DNA of 6,776 nt. It comes from Atribacteria bacterium SCGC AAA255-G05 (GTDB lineage: Bacteria > Atribacterota > Phoenicimicrobiia > Phoenicimicrobiales > Phoenicimicrobiaceae). Below the pieces are notes generated by a model. It made no database searches. It saw only the letters and a program-made list of their open reading frames with translations, and was not told where the DNA came from. The number at the start of each line of letters is the position of its first letter. Positions within the stretch are counted from its first letter, which is position 1. Shown piece by piece: positions 1 to 6,744 of this stretch. Where the stretch lies: the NCBI GenBank assembly GCA_000405605.1, contig ASPA01000045.1:1-6776 (forward strand), in the 5' to 3' direction. Position numbers and translations under genes: made by a program.

Positions 1-490
1 TATTCTGATTAATCCCTCCTGTGGGTATAAATTTTATATTGTTATAAGGTGCTGACATAGATTTAAGAAGTGATAATCCCCCTGATGCTTCAGCGGGAAA
101 AAATTTTACCACTTCAATCCCTCTTTCCAGAGCCATTTCAATCTGAGTGGGATTATTAATACCGGGAGTGACAGGAATATCGTTTTCGATACAATAATCG
201 ACTACTTTGGGATTAAAGCCCGGGGAAACAATAAATTTTGCCCCTGCAGCAATTGCTCTTTTTGCCTGTTCAACAGTTAATACCGTACCGGCACCAACTA
301 AAAGTTCGGGTAGTTCTTTGGTTAAAATTTGAATGGATTCTTCCGCAGCAGAAGTTCTAAAGGTAATTTCAGCAATTGGAAGACCACCTTCAATAAGGGC
401 TCTACCGAGAGGAAGAGCGTCTTCGGCTTTTTCAATTTTAACCACAGGAACAATACCGAATTCTCCGATTTGCTTAAGAATTTTATTCAT
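1..490 (-). CDS. eda: KDPG aldolase (2-keto-3-deoxy-6-phosphogluconate aldolase), 3' end cut by window edge
   Basis: Class I aldolase that splits KDPG into pyruvate and glyceraldehyde-3-phosphate, the last step of the Entner-Doudoroff and uronate routes; cytosolic, normally a trimer of (beta/alpha)8 barrels. The visible 163 residues run without a stop to the window edge; family members are about 205-215 residues, so roughly 45 are missing. Family motifs seen in order: GIVPVVKIE near residues 12-20; AEITFRT with the conserved catalytic Glu at about 41; GAGTVLT at 66-72; SPGFNP at 89-94; TPGINNPTQ at 108-116; and VKFFPAE with the Schiff-base Lys at about 129, then KFIPTGGI close to the edge. 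The ATG at 490 has a good AAGGGGA site 7 bases upstream. It is the last visible gene of the cluster and the shared exit for the KDG made by its neighbours. A KHG/KDPG or KDPGal specificity cannot be excluded from sequence. Confidence 0.93.
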   Translation of the reverse strand, partial: MNKILKQIGEFGIVPVVKIEKAEDALPLGRALIEGGLPIAEITFRTSAAEESIQILTKELPELLVGAGTVLTVEQAKRAIAAGAKFIVSPGFNPKVVDYCIENDIPVTPGINNPTQIEMALERGIEVVKFFPAEASGGLSLLKSMSAPYNNIKFIPTGGINQN

Positions 491-497
491 TAAAAGA

Positions 498-504
498 TCC
501 CCTT
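498..504 (-). promoter_or_regulatory. Ribosome binding site of the KDPG aldolase gene
   Basis: AAGGGGA on the minus strand, 7 bases before the ATG at 488-490. It fixes the start: an ATG further upstream (minus strand, overlapping the site) runs into a stop just before the chosen start. The 124-base gap between this gene and the broken enolase-family gene is very AT-rich and shows no convincing promoter or terminator. Confidence 0.65.
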
Positions 505-614
505 TTTCATTATGATTAATTTAAAATCATTTTAAAAATATTACTTTAACTAAATGGAATTTTCTTATATCCTATATTACTTGTAATTTTTAATATTATG
601 TATTAATGATATTG

Positions 615-1794
615 TTATTCTACCAAATATTTTTTAACTACTTTTTCATTCAATTCTATCCCAAGACCAGGCTTTTCGGGAATATTTACGTAACCATCAA
701 AATCAACCATTACCTTTTCACTAATTAGGTCGTCACGCAATGGATATGGATTACGATCAAATCCTAAAAGATGGCTATTACTTATGGAAGCAATAAAATG
801 CATGTTTGCTATTAAACTAACTCCCGATGAAAAAACATGAGGAATTACAGGCAAATTATATGCTAATGCTAAAGCCGCGATACGATGACACTCTGAAAAT
901 CCTCCAGTCCAACAAACATCTGGTTGTACTATATCTACGGCACGATTTTCTATTAGTTCACGAAATCCATATAAGCCACTTTCCGACTCATAGCCGGCAA
1001 TAGGAATATCTAAGGCTCTGGCTACCTCAGCACTTCCTTTTATATCGTCAGTTGCAACTGGTTCTTCTATCCAGTAGACTCCATCTTTTCGAATTCTCGA
1101 CCCATTTTTATAGCTACAGATGGCGTCCAGGCATTATTTACATCAACTATAAGTTTAGCTCTATTTTTTAGTACTTTTATACAAGCTTCTACTCTTGCTA
1201 AATCTTCTTCCAAGGTTACTACACATTCATCACCTTTGGGCATATTTCTTGTAGGGCACAGCATTGTCTCCGGAGTTCGGCCTACTTTTATTTTTATAAA
1301 CTTAAAACCTTCTTCGATATAGCTTTCTACTTCATTGGCTAATTCTTTGAGGCCTTTACCTTTTTGGTAAAATCCAGCACTTGCGTATGATTGGATTTTA
1401 TTTGTTTTGTATACCCTCCCCAAAGCCTGTAAAGCGGCATCTTTGCCTGCTTACCGATTAAATCCCATAATGCAATATCAATCCCACTTATACAAGCCTG
1501 AGTTAAACCTCTACGACCATGATGCCGGGAACCATACCACATTTTTTACCAAATCCGCTCAACATTAGTCGGATCTTCTCCAATAACATATTTTGCAAGT
1601 TCATTTTCTATTAAATATTTAGTACTGGTTGGCGGACCCCCAAAACAGGCTGACTCACCTATCCCCTGAATACCTTTATCGGTATCAAGAATTACAATCA
1701 CTGCATTACGTTTAGAAAAATAGTTAAGAGCATCAGCAATGCCATTTTTATATGTATATGATAGTATTAAAGCTCTTACATTGGTTATTTTCAT
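615..1794 (-). pseudogene. Broken enolase-superfamily sugar-acid dehydratase/cycloisomerase (mandelate racemase subgroup)
   Basis: Joining three reading frames gives a full-length protein of 393 residues, normal for the family. Lesions in reading order: an in-frame TAA at 1546-1548 after ..NVERIW, where a Glu codon would fit (one G-to-T change); loss of one base between about 1388 and 1410; loss of one A in the run at 1086-1089 (E-K-D-G context). Rebuilt numbering keeps the whole active site: KIK at K168/K170, metal ligands D218, E244 and E270, and the D293/H320 dyad. The 26, 26, 23 and 27 residue spacings equal those of mandelate racemase (D195, E221, E247, D270, H297). The C-terminal part (PHVFSSGVS, PGLGIELN) resembles galactarolactone cycloisomerase and related acid-sugar dehydratases; the substrate is not decidable. 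The ATG at 1794 has only a weak GAGAG ribosome site. In context it probably once fed KDG-type intermediates to the aldolase. Sequencing error could explain the two indels in or near A-rich runs but less easily the nonsense codon. Confidence 0.88.
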
Positions 1795-1811
1795 AATATT
1801 TATCTCTCTTT

Positions 1812-1845
1812 TAAATTCCTTATTATCAAAAAAATAAAGAATTTA
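1812..1845. repeat. AT-rich 13-bp hairpin upstream of the broken enolase-family gene
   Basis: TAAATTCCTTATT (1812-1824) faces AATAAAGAATTTA (1833-1845) across an 8-base A-rich loop; 12 of 13 positions are perfect and the other is a G-U pair in minus-strand RNA. It ends 17 bases before the start codon at 1794, so it would lie in the leader. The stem is AT-rich and not followed by a clear T-run, so it is a weak terminator candidate. It may simply reflect base composition. The rest of the 224-base gap (1795-2018) is AT-rich with no supported gene. Confidence 0.3.
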
Positions 1846-2018
1846 TATTTAAGTTATTCAGAGGGTAAAACTAATATTGCTTCGATCGTCTCATTATAAA
1901 TTTTCATAAATAATTATCTTTAATTTACCAATTAGCTTTAATCATTCTTTTTACCATCTTTATTTAACCTTCGAAAATAATACTATATATTATATTACGC
2001 TTGTAAAGTAAAGTTTTT

Positions 2019-2786
2019 TTATCGAGACAACCAACCACCATCAACCGGTATAATTGATCCATTTAAATAATCCGATGCAGATGAAGCTAAAAATACCGCT
2101 ACCCCTTGCAAATCTGTATTTTCCCCCCAGCGTCCGGCTGGTATCCTATCCAAAATAGCTTTACTTCTCTCCTTATTTGCTCTGAGAGCCGCTGTATTAT
2201 CAGTTGCCATATAACCGGGAGCAATAGCATTAACATTTATGCCATATTTTGCCCACTCATTGCATAATGCTTTGGTGACACCAGCCACTGCATGTTTGCT
2301 TGCTGTATAGGACGGAACCAAAATGCCCCCTTGATATGATAGCATTGATGCAGTATTAATTATTTTCCCCTTACTTTTTTGTTCGACGAATTTTCTGGCA
2401 ACTGCCTGTGACAAAAAATATAAGTTTTTTATATTAATATTCATTACATCATCCCAATCCTGTTCAGAAAAATCTAACGCCGGAGCACGTCTTATAGTCC
2501 CAGCATTATTAAATAAAATGTCAACTTTACCAAATTTATCAATGGTTTTCTCGGCAATCTGAGAAATATTTTTTGTTTCTCTTAAATCATAACGGATAGG
2601 TAAAAATTGCTTTCCGATTTTTTCCACATGCTCTTTTAGTAAATTCATATCGTTCACGTCAACACCAACTATATCTGCACCAGCCTCTGCTAAAGCCTCA
2701 GCTATGGCAAAACCTAAACCTATTGGACTGGAACACCCTGTTACTATAGCGATCTTACCTGTTAAATTAAACTTTTCTAAAATCAT
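2019..2786 (-). CDS. kduD: 2-dehydro-3-deoxy-D-gluconate 5-dehydrogenase KduD (SDR family)
   Basis: NAD-linked short-chain dehydrogenase that reduces 2,5-diketo-3-deoxygluconate to KDG, following KduI in unsaturated-uronate breakdown; cytosolic. The 255 residues match the usual KduD length. Visible motifs: MILEKFNLTGK start as in known KduD; Rossmann nucleotide loop at 16-25; acidic D43 after the second strand, typical of NAD preference; NNAG at 93-96; the catalytic set N118, S147, Y160, K164 in ASM..SYTASK; NVNAIAPGYMAT; DRIPAGRWG; and the C-terminal VDGGWLSR. Oddity: the middle glycine of TGxxxGxG is Pro21 (TGCSSPIGLG). An AGGAGG site lies 9 bases before the ATG, and the gene starts 13 bases after kduI ends, so the two are almost certainly co-transcribed. 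Function call is strong because homology to E. coli KduD covers the full length. Confidence 0.95.
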   Translation of the reverse strand: MILEKFNLTGKIAIVTGCSSPIGLGFAIAEALAEAGADIVGVDVNDMNLLKEHVEKIGKQFLPIRYDLRETKNISQIAEKTIDKFGKVDILFNNAGTIRRAPALDFSEQDWDDVMNINIKNLYFLSQAVARKFVEQKSKGKIINTASMLSYQGGILVPSYTASKHAVAGVTKALCNEWAKYGINVNAIAPGYMATDNTAALRANKERSKAILDRIPAGRWGENTDLQGVAVFLASSASDYLNGSIIPVDGGWLSR

Positions 2787-2799
2787 AATTAATAACCTC

Positions 2800-3630
2800 C
2801 TATTTTAAAATATCCATTTTAACATTATCCATATCTGAAAAAGTCTGATTTTCTCCTACCATTCCCCAAATAAATGTATAGTTACTCGTGCCTACACCAG
2901 AATGTATCGACCAACTCGGTGAAATAACTGCCTGTTCATTTCTTACTATTATATGCCTAGTTTCTTTTGGATCTCCCATATAATGAAAGACGACATTTTC
3001 ATCAGGAAGGTTAAAATAAAAATATACTTCCATTCTTCTTTCGTGCATATGGCAAGGCATTGTATTCCAAATATTTTGGGGTTCCAAGATAGTCATTCCC
3101 ATTAATAATTGACAACTTTTACACACATCCGGATGAATATATTTATTGATTGTTCTTTTATTAGAATTATCCATTGATCCCAAATGCTGTGGCTTTGCAT
3201 CACTTGCCACCACTTTCACTGTAGGATAGGATTTGTGAGCAGGTGCACTATTAAAATAATACTTTGCCGGAGAAGAGATGTTTTCACTTGTGAAAATAAC
3301 CTCTTTGGCTCCCATTCCAACATATAAACCATCTTTGGACTCTAAACTGATTTTTTCTCCATCAACTATAACTGTACCTTTCCCCCCAATATTAATAATG
3401 CCAATTTCTCTTCTTTCTAAAAAATAATTAGCACCAATTTCTTTACCTGCTTCAAGAGTTAGTTTTTCATTTTTCGGATAAGCACCTCCAGCAATTATTC
3501 TATCAAAATGACTATATGTCATTTTGATTTGTTCTGTAATAAATAATTTTTCTATTAAGTATTCACTTCTTAATCTTTCTGTAGTGTAATGTTTAGCATC
3601 TTCGACATGACTTGCATATCTATTTTCCAT
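2800..3630 (-). CDS. kduI: 5-dehydro-4-deoxy-D-glucuronate isomerase KduI
   Basis: Converts 5-keto-4-deoxyuronate (DKI), formed from unsaturated uronates released by pectate-type lyases, into 2,5-diketo-3-deoxygluconate (DKII); a zinc cupin enzyme of the cytosol. The 276 residues match the family (E. coli 278). The metal-binding set is visible as PCHMHERRMEVYFYF, giving H194, H196 and E201, with the fourth ligand H243 in WSIHSGVGTSNY. Other family signatures are RIIAGGAYP near 44-52, FLERREIGIINIGG near 70-83 and the IWGMVGENQ..DMD ending. The ATG at 3630 has a GGAGG site 8-9 bases upstream in the AT-rich 74-base gap that separates it from the dehydratase large subunit. It is paired with kduD directly downstream. 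Base composition is AT-rich, unlike the gene just before it. Confidence 0.95.
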   Translation of the reverse strand: MENRYASHVEDAKHYTTERLRSEYLIEKLFITEQIKMTYSHFDRIIAGGAYPKNEKLTLEAGKEIGANYFLERREIGIINIGGKGTVIVDGEKISLESKDGLYVGMGAKEVIFTSENISSPAKYYFNSAPAHKSYPTVKVVASDAKPQHLGSMDNSNKRTINKYIHPDVCKSCQLLMGMTILEPQNIWNTMPCHMHERRMEVYFYFNLPDENVVFHYMGDPKETRHIIVRNEQAVISPSWSIHSGVGTSNYTFIWGMVGENQTFSDMDNVKMDILK

Positions 3631-3704
3631 TTTTTTTATCCTCCATTTTTTTTAAAAACTAATAATAATTCTACATTAATTAAAATATCTTTTCTTAAAT
3701 TTTC

Positions 3705-4865
3705 CTAAATAACCGGCCCAACGGTAAATATATTGGAAAACTGGCCATAACCCAAAACTTCCGCTTTGGTCTTTTTACCAGAGGCAATGGCTTTGATTTC
3801 CTCAAAGAGGTCCTGTCCTGCTTTAGCTAGGCTGTCTGTGCCTTTTTCCGGCAGTTCTATCACTTTATCAATATGTCCAGCCAGGCATCTTTGGGTCTGG
3901 GGATTGCCGGATATCTTTAAGACCGGGACAAAGGGAAACCCTTGCGGGGCTCCGATGCCGGTGGAAAAGATGATGAGCTGTACTCCGGTGGCTGCAATGC
4001 CGGTGAGAAATTCCGGTTCTCTTCCCGGTGAATCCATCACAAAGAGTCCTTTTTCAGTGATCTGGTCTCCATATTCATAGACATCTCTGATGGGTCGGGT
4101 ACCGCCTTTGACAATGGCACCCAGGGATTTCTCTTCGATGGTGGTCAGGCCACCTTTGATGTTGCCGGTGGTGGGCTGTCCGCCACGCATATCGACTCCC
4201 ATCATCTCAGCTCTTTTCTCCATCCGGGTGACAATCTTTTGAATCTTTTCGGCTACCTGGGGACTGGCTGCCCGGCGCATCAAGATATGTTCTGCTCCCA
4301 GAAATTCCGTGGTCTCTCCGAAGACACAGGTTCCACCATGATCACAGATGAGATCAAAGGCTGCTCCGGCAGCAGGATTGGAGATGAGTCCGGAGGTGGT
4401 ATCCGAGGCACCGCATTTGACGCCGATAGACAGATGGGAATCATCAAAGGTCTCCCGCCGGATAACAGAAGCTTCGATGACCATCTCCTGGGCGATACGA
4501 CACCCTTCGGCAATAGCCGGCAGCATTCCGCCTATTTTCTGGATACCCAGGGTCTTGACCGGTTTACCGGATAGGGCTATCTTTTCTCTGATCTCTTCGA
4601 TTAATACAGATTCACAACCTAAGGAGACCAGTAAGACACCGGCTAAATTGGGATTCCTGCCCAAATTGACCAGGGTCTTGGTGACTTGATTTAAATCAAT
4701 TGGGGTCTGACAGCACCCCTGGTCATGCAAAAAGGCCACTGACCCTTCTATCTGTTGTGCAATCTTTAAAGAAACATCATTGGCACAGATGACCGTGGAG
4801 ATGATACCGATATGGTTTCTGATTCCCACTTGGCCGTCTGGTCTGTGAAAACCTAAAAAACTCAT
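3705..4865 (-). CDS. uxaA: UxaA-family altronate/hexonate dehydratase, large subunit
   Basis: Large catalytic part of a UxaA/GarD-type iron-dependent dehydratase; altronate dehydratase converts D-altronate to KDG plus water. The 386 residues correspond to the C-terminal two domains of the roughly 495-residue single-chain UxaA; the SAF domain is a separate upstream gene. Family landmarks: GFHRPDGQVGIRNH at 5-18; HDQGCCQ at 47-53 with candidate metal-ligand cysteines; VSLGCES at 80-86; KCGASDTTSGLISNPAAG at 150-167; GGNIKGGLTTIEEKSLG-like stretch near 234-249; PGREPEFLTGIAATG at 280-294; FSTGIGAPQGFPF at 300-312; ISGNP at 318-322. The start overlaps the small-subunit stop as ATGA (4862-4865), typical of coupled subunits. 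Codons are much richer in G and C than the neighbours (about 50-63 percent in sampled stretches). Kdu and Eda context favours altronate or a similar hexonate; (2R)-sulfolactate sulfo-lyase SuyB has the same architecture and cannot be excluded. Confidence 0.87.
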   Translation of the reverse strand: MSFLGFHRPDGQVGIRNHIGIISTVICANDVSLKIAQQIEGSVAFLHDQGCCQTPIDLNQVTKTLVNLGRNPNLAGVLLVSLGCESVLIEEIREKIALSGKPVKTLGIQKIGGMLPAIAEGCRIAQEMVIEASVIRRETFDDSHLSIGVKCGASDTTSGLISNPAAGAAFDLICDHGGTCVFGETTEFLGAEHILMRRAASPQVAEKIQKIVTRMEKRAEMMGVDMRGGQPTTGNIKGGLTTIEEKSLGAIVKGGTRPIRDVYEYGDQITEKGLFVMDSPGREPEFLTGIAATGVQLIIFSTGIGAPQGFPFVPVLKISGNPQTQRCLAGHIDKVIELPEKGTDSLAKAGQDLFEEIKAIASGKKTKAEVLGYGQFSNIFTVGPVI

Positions 4866-5015
4866 AGGACGCCACCTTTAATGTCTCCTCTTCCCCGGTT
4901 GCTTTTCACATTATGGATATGGACATAATCGCCTGTCTTTATGGCCATACTTGCCGTACCGATGGTTTCACCATATTTGATGACCGGCGAACCGGAGGGA
5001 ATCTCTTTCAAACTA
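3711..5015. other. GC-rich segment, probable recombined or transferred tract
   Basis: Hand counts in 60-base stretches give 63 percent GC at 4141-4200, 58 percent at 4261-4320, 53 percent at 4441-4500, 45 percent at 4921-4980 and 43 percent at 4981-5040. Then it falls to 23 percent at 5041-5100 and 30 percent at 5101-5160. Sampled neighbours are 27 percent (2401-2460, kduD) and 33 percent (5581-5640, larA-like). The low-coordinate edge coincides with the end of the large-subunit gene. The high-coordinate edge falls inside the small-subunit gene at about 5000-5040, within continuous coding sequence. No terminal repeats or mobile-element genes are visible. Confidence 0.6.
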
Positions 5016-5167
5016 AATTTATGTCCAAAGGGTACATCTTGATTTAATTTAATATTCTTTTTTATACTATTAATCTCTTCTTGGATAACTTCACCAGCTT
5101 TTAAATCGTCCAAAGCTGTCGCTACATTATCTTTACTATTAATTACAATCGCCTTTTTTTTAATCAA
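4862..5167 (-). CDS. UxaA-family dehydratase small subunit (SAF domain)
   Basis: A 101-residue protein matching the N-terminal SAF domain of UxaA, here a free subunit as in split altronate dehydratases and in SuyA. Signatures: AIVINSKDNVATAL at 6-19, VPFGHKFSL at 45-53 with the conserved His49, YGETIGTA at 65-72, and the family hallmark GDYVHIHNVKSNRGRGD at 79-95. The start is a TTG at 5167: an in-frame TAA sits directly before it, the next Met is only at residue 74, and AAGGGAG lies 9 bases upstream. The stop overlaps the large-subunit start (ATGA). The first 43 or so codons are AT-rich like the rest of the cluster, while the remainder is GC-rich like the large subunit, so the gene looks like a mosaic. 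It should act only together with the large subunit. Confidence 0.87.
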   Translation of the reverse strand: MIKKKAIVINSKDNVATALDDLKAGEVIQEEINSIKKNIKLNQDVPFGHKFSLKEIPSGSPVIKYGETIGTASMAIKTGDYVHIHNVKSNRGRGDIKGGVL

Positions 5168-5176
5168 TTATAATCA

Positions 5177-5183
5177 CTCCCTT
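5177..5183 (-). promoter_or_regulatory. Ribosome binding site supporting a TTG start
   Basis: AAGGGAG on the minus strand, 9 bases before the TTG at 5165-5167. Together with the in-frame stop directly upstream of the TTG and the lack of an early ATG or GTG in the conserved part, it fixes the small-subunit start. It lies in the 64-base gap after the larA-like gene. Confidence 0.65.
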
Positions 5184-5231
5184 CTATAATTTATATTGGG
5201 TTTTTATTGTTAAATTAAATCAATCCTCCCA

Positions 5232-6641
5232 TTAATCATTGGAAGATTTTTTCAAAACAACATAAAATCCCTGCTTTACAAAAGCCATCCTCGCATCTTT
5301 ACCTTTTTTATGGATTGCATATAATACTGCATTTTGTACAATTTCTTCAATCTTTGGTGAAGGTTTTTCTACTAAAGTGTATCCACTAGTCCCCGGAAGT
5401 AAATCAAGATCTTTCGGAGGGATATTGGTAGTACAGTAAATTAAATTTTCAAAAGCACCGGCTTTGAGAAAAAACTGTTCCCATTTTTGGGGTTCCCATT
5501 GATCCGGAGTAAATTGCCATTTTGGGTCTTTTATCATTGGAAGATAATTTCCCAAACCTTTTTCCACAAATATACGCATTAATTTTTTATAATATTCACT
5601 CCCAATCGGCTCACTATCATTATTGTGAGCAACCAGAATGACAATACTACCCTCTTTAATTGCAGGAATTGTTCCTTCAGCAGCTTTAATTGCCTGATAG
5701 TGATTTACTGTACCCTTTCCCCCGTGAGTTAGTATAATATCATACGCGTTATCCACTTCAACCTGAGTATATTCTCTAATTTTGTCCACTGCTAATTCGT
5801 GAGCTTTTTCCAGCTCTCCTGCAAAGACCCCGCAAAGCCTTGCATCTCCGTTTAATATTACATTTACGCTAAAATCGATGCGAGTTCTTTTTGCAACTTC
5901 TAAGGCAAATTCGTGACAAGGATTATTTTTGAAAACAAGATTTGCTGCATTTTTATTCTCCATAAACTCCGGTCCGTGAAATACCTGTGTTGCTCCAATA
6001 TTTACCATTCCCGGACAGACGGCTTTTCTCCCCCCTGAAGCTCCTGCCATTAAATGTGTTTCTACTAAACCGGTGATAATATGAATATCTGCATCATAAA
6101 AAGATTTATTAACTTTTACCGGTACACCCTGAACCATACCTAATGGTTCTAAATCTTCAGAATAGCAATTATGATCGATAATTTTATATTCATTAATTAT
6201 ATCTGTACCAAAAGCATCTTTTTTCCATTGTTTTGAAGTAGCCTGGTGAGTTCCACAGCCAACAATTATCAAGATATTTTCTTTATTTACACCACTCATT
6301 TTCAATCTATTTAAGATTGGCAGTAAAATGCCTTCTTTGCTATCACAATGATAAGGTACTGGTCTGGTATTATCTGAAACTGCAATTGCTACTGTAATGC
6401 TGTTTGGATCTTTTGGGTTCTCTTCTATAATTTTCTCCAATATCTTACTCGCAATAGGGTTATCCAATGCTTCTTCTATCTTTTCTTGTGGATTACTTAA
6501 AGGCGCAATCGGTTTCATTTCTATTATTTCGCAATGATTTGGTACTTTTACAGTAAATTCTCTATCAAAATATTCTATTTTTATTTCTTTCCAATTTTTT
6601 AGGTCTATTCCTTCTTTAAAGTATAATGTTTTTTCTTTCAT
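5232..6641 (-). CDS. larA: LarA-family nickel-pincer 2-hydroxyacid racemase/epimerase
   Basis: LarA enzymes use a covalently bound nickel-pincer nucleotide (NPN) to move a hydride at C2 of a 2-hydroxyacid and so invert that centre. The symbol here marks the family, not proven lactate racemase activity. Residues seen: SDNTRP at 89-94 (D90, R93); GCGTH with H132; IIDHN with H157; GVPVKVNK with K179, placed where the NPN-bearing lysine is expected; GLVETHLMAGASGGRK at 191-206 with H196, a nickel-ligand candidate; HGGKG at 306-310; HYQAIK at 314-319 (Q316, K319); and TPDQW at 378-382. At 469 residues it is about 45 longer than Lactobacillus plantarum LarA (424 by memory). No signal peptide or membrane segment is seen. 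ATG 6641 follows an AGGAAG site. First in the cluster, ahead of dehydratase and Kdu genes, so a sugar acid (aldonate) is a likelier substrate than lactate; this is inference. The NPN-making genes larB, larC and larE are not in the window. Confidence 0.88.
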   Translation of the reverse strand: MKEKTLYFKEGIDLKNWKEIKIEYFDREFTVKVPNHCEIIEMKPIAPLSNPQEKIEEALDNPIASKILEKIIEENPKDPNSITVAIAVSDNTRPVPYHCDSKEGILLPILNRLKMSGVNKENILIIVGCGTHQATSKQWKKDAFGTDIINEYKIIDHNCYSEDLEPLGMVQGVPVKVNKSFYDADIHIITGLVETHLMAGASGGRKAVCPGMVNIGATQVFHGPEFMENKNAANLVFKNNPCHEFALEVAKRTRIDFSVNVILNGDARLCGVFAGELEKAHELAVDKIREYTQVEVDNAYDIILTHGGKGTVNHYQAIKAAEGTIPAIKEGSIVILVAHNNDSEPIGSEYYKKLMRIFVEKGLGNYLPMIKDPKWQFTPDQWEPQKWEQFFLKAGAFENLIYCTTNIPPKDLDLLPGTSGYTLVEKPSPKIEEIVQNAVLYAIHKKGKDARMAFVKQGFYVVLKKSSND

Positions 6642-6677
6642 CTTTTCTTCCTGAAAAATAATTTTACTTATAAAGAG

Positions 6678-6726
6678 AGGTAAAAGTTAATATCCGTAAT
6701 ATTTTTAGGGGTATTAACTTTTACCT
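6678..6726. repeat. Perfect 15-bp inverted repeat, candidate operator or leader hairpin
   Basis: AGGTAAAAGTTAATA (6678-6692) and TATTAACTTTTACCT (6712-6726) are exact reverse complements separated by 19 bases. The half-site centres are 34 bases apart, about three helical turns, as expected for a regulator binding two half-sites on one DNA face. It lies between the candidate promoter and the larA-like start, 36 bases before the ATG. As RNA it would make a stem of mostly A-U pairs with no clear following U-run, so it is a poor terminator. I do not recognise a known regulator motif in it. Confidence 0.6.
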
Positions 6727-6744
6727 AATCTATTTTTAATAATT

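Noticed and set aside
333..515. 60-codon open frame on the plus strand opposite the KDPG aldolase start
   Set aside because: Antisense to a clearly conserved aldolase, with no ribosome site and no recognisable protein features.
491..614. Six-base dyad ATGATT/AATCAT upstream of eda as an operator or terminator
   Set aside because: Too short and AT-rich to stand out from background in this gap.
615..1794. Treating the enolase-family region as separate small genes or as programmed recoding
   Set aside because: The pieces align end to end as one 393-residue enolase-superfamily protein; two frameshifts plus a stop at non-conserved sites, without slippery heptamers or recoding structures that I can see, fit decay or sequence error better.
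1854..1907. 17-codon minus-strand frame (MKIYNETIEAILVLPSE) in the gap between kduD and the broken enolase-family gene
   Set aside because: Too short to judge, lacks a good ribosome site and matches no leader-peptide pattern; a chance frame is the simpler explanation.
3766..4689. Several open frames of about 77-113 codons on the plus strand and in another minus frame inside the dehydratase large-subunit gene
   Set aside because: They lie wholly within a well-supported gene, resemble no family I know, and are explained by the higher GC of this stretch, which makes stop codons rarer in the other frames.
3705..5167. Identification of the dehydratase pair as sulfolactate sulfo-lyase SuyAB
   Set aside because: Subunit sizes and architecture fit equally well, but no sulfolactate, sulfopropanediol or sulfite genes are present while the neighbours are KDG-pathway genes, so altronate/hexonate dehydratase is preferred.
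5190..5218. Possible internal promoter before the dehydratase small subunit (TTAATT, 17 bases, TATAAA on the minus strand)
   Set aside because: The -35 box matches only three of six positions and such matches are common in AT-rich gaps; the gene is more simply read as part of the larA-like transcript.
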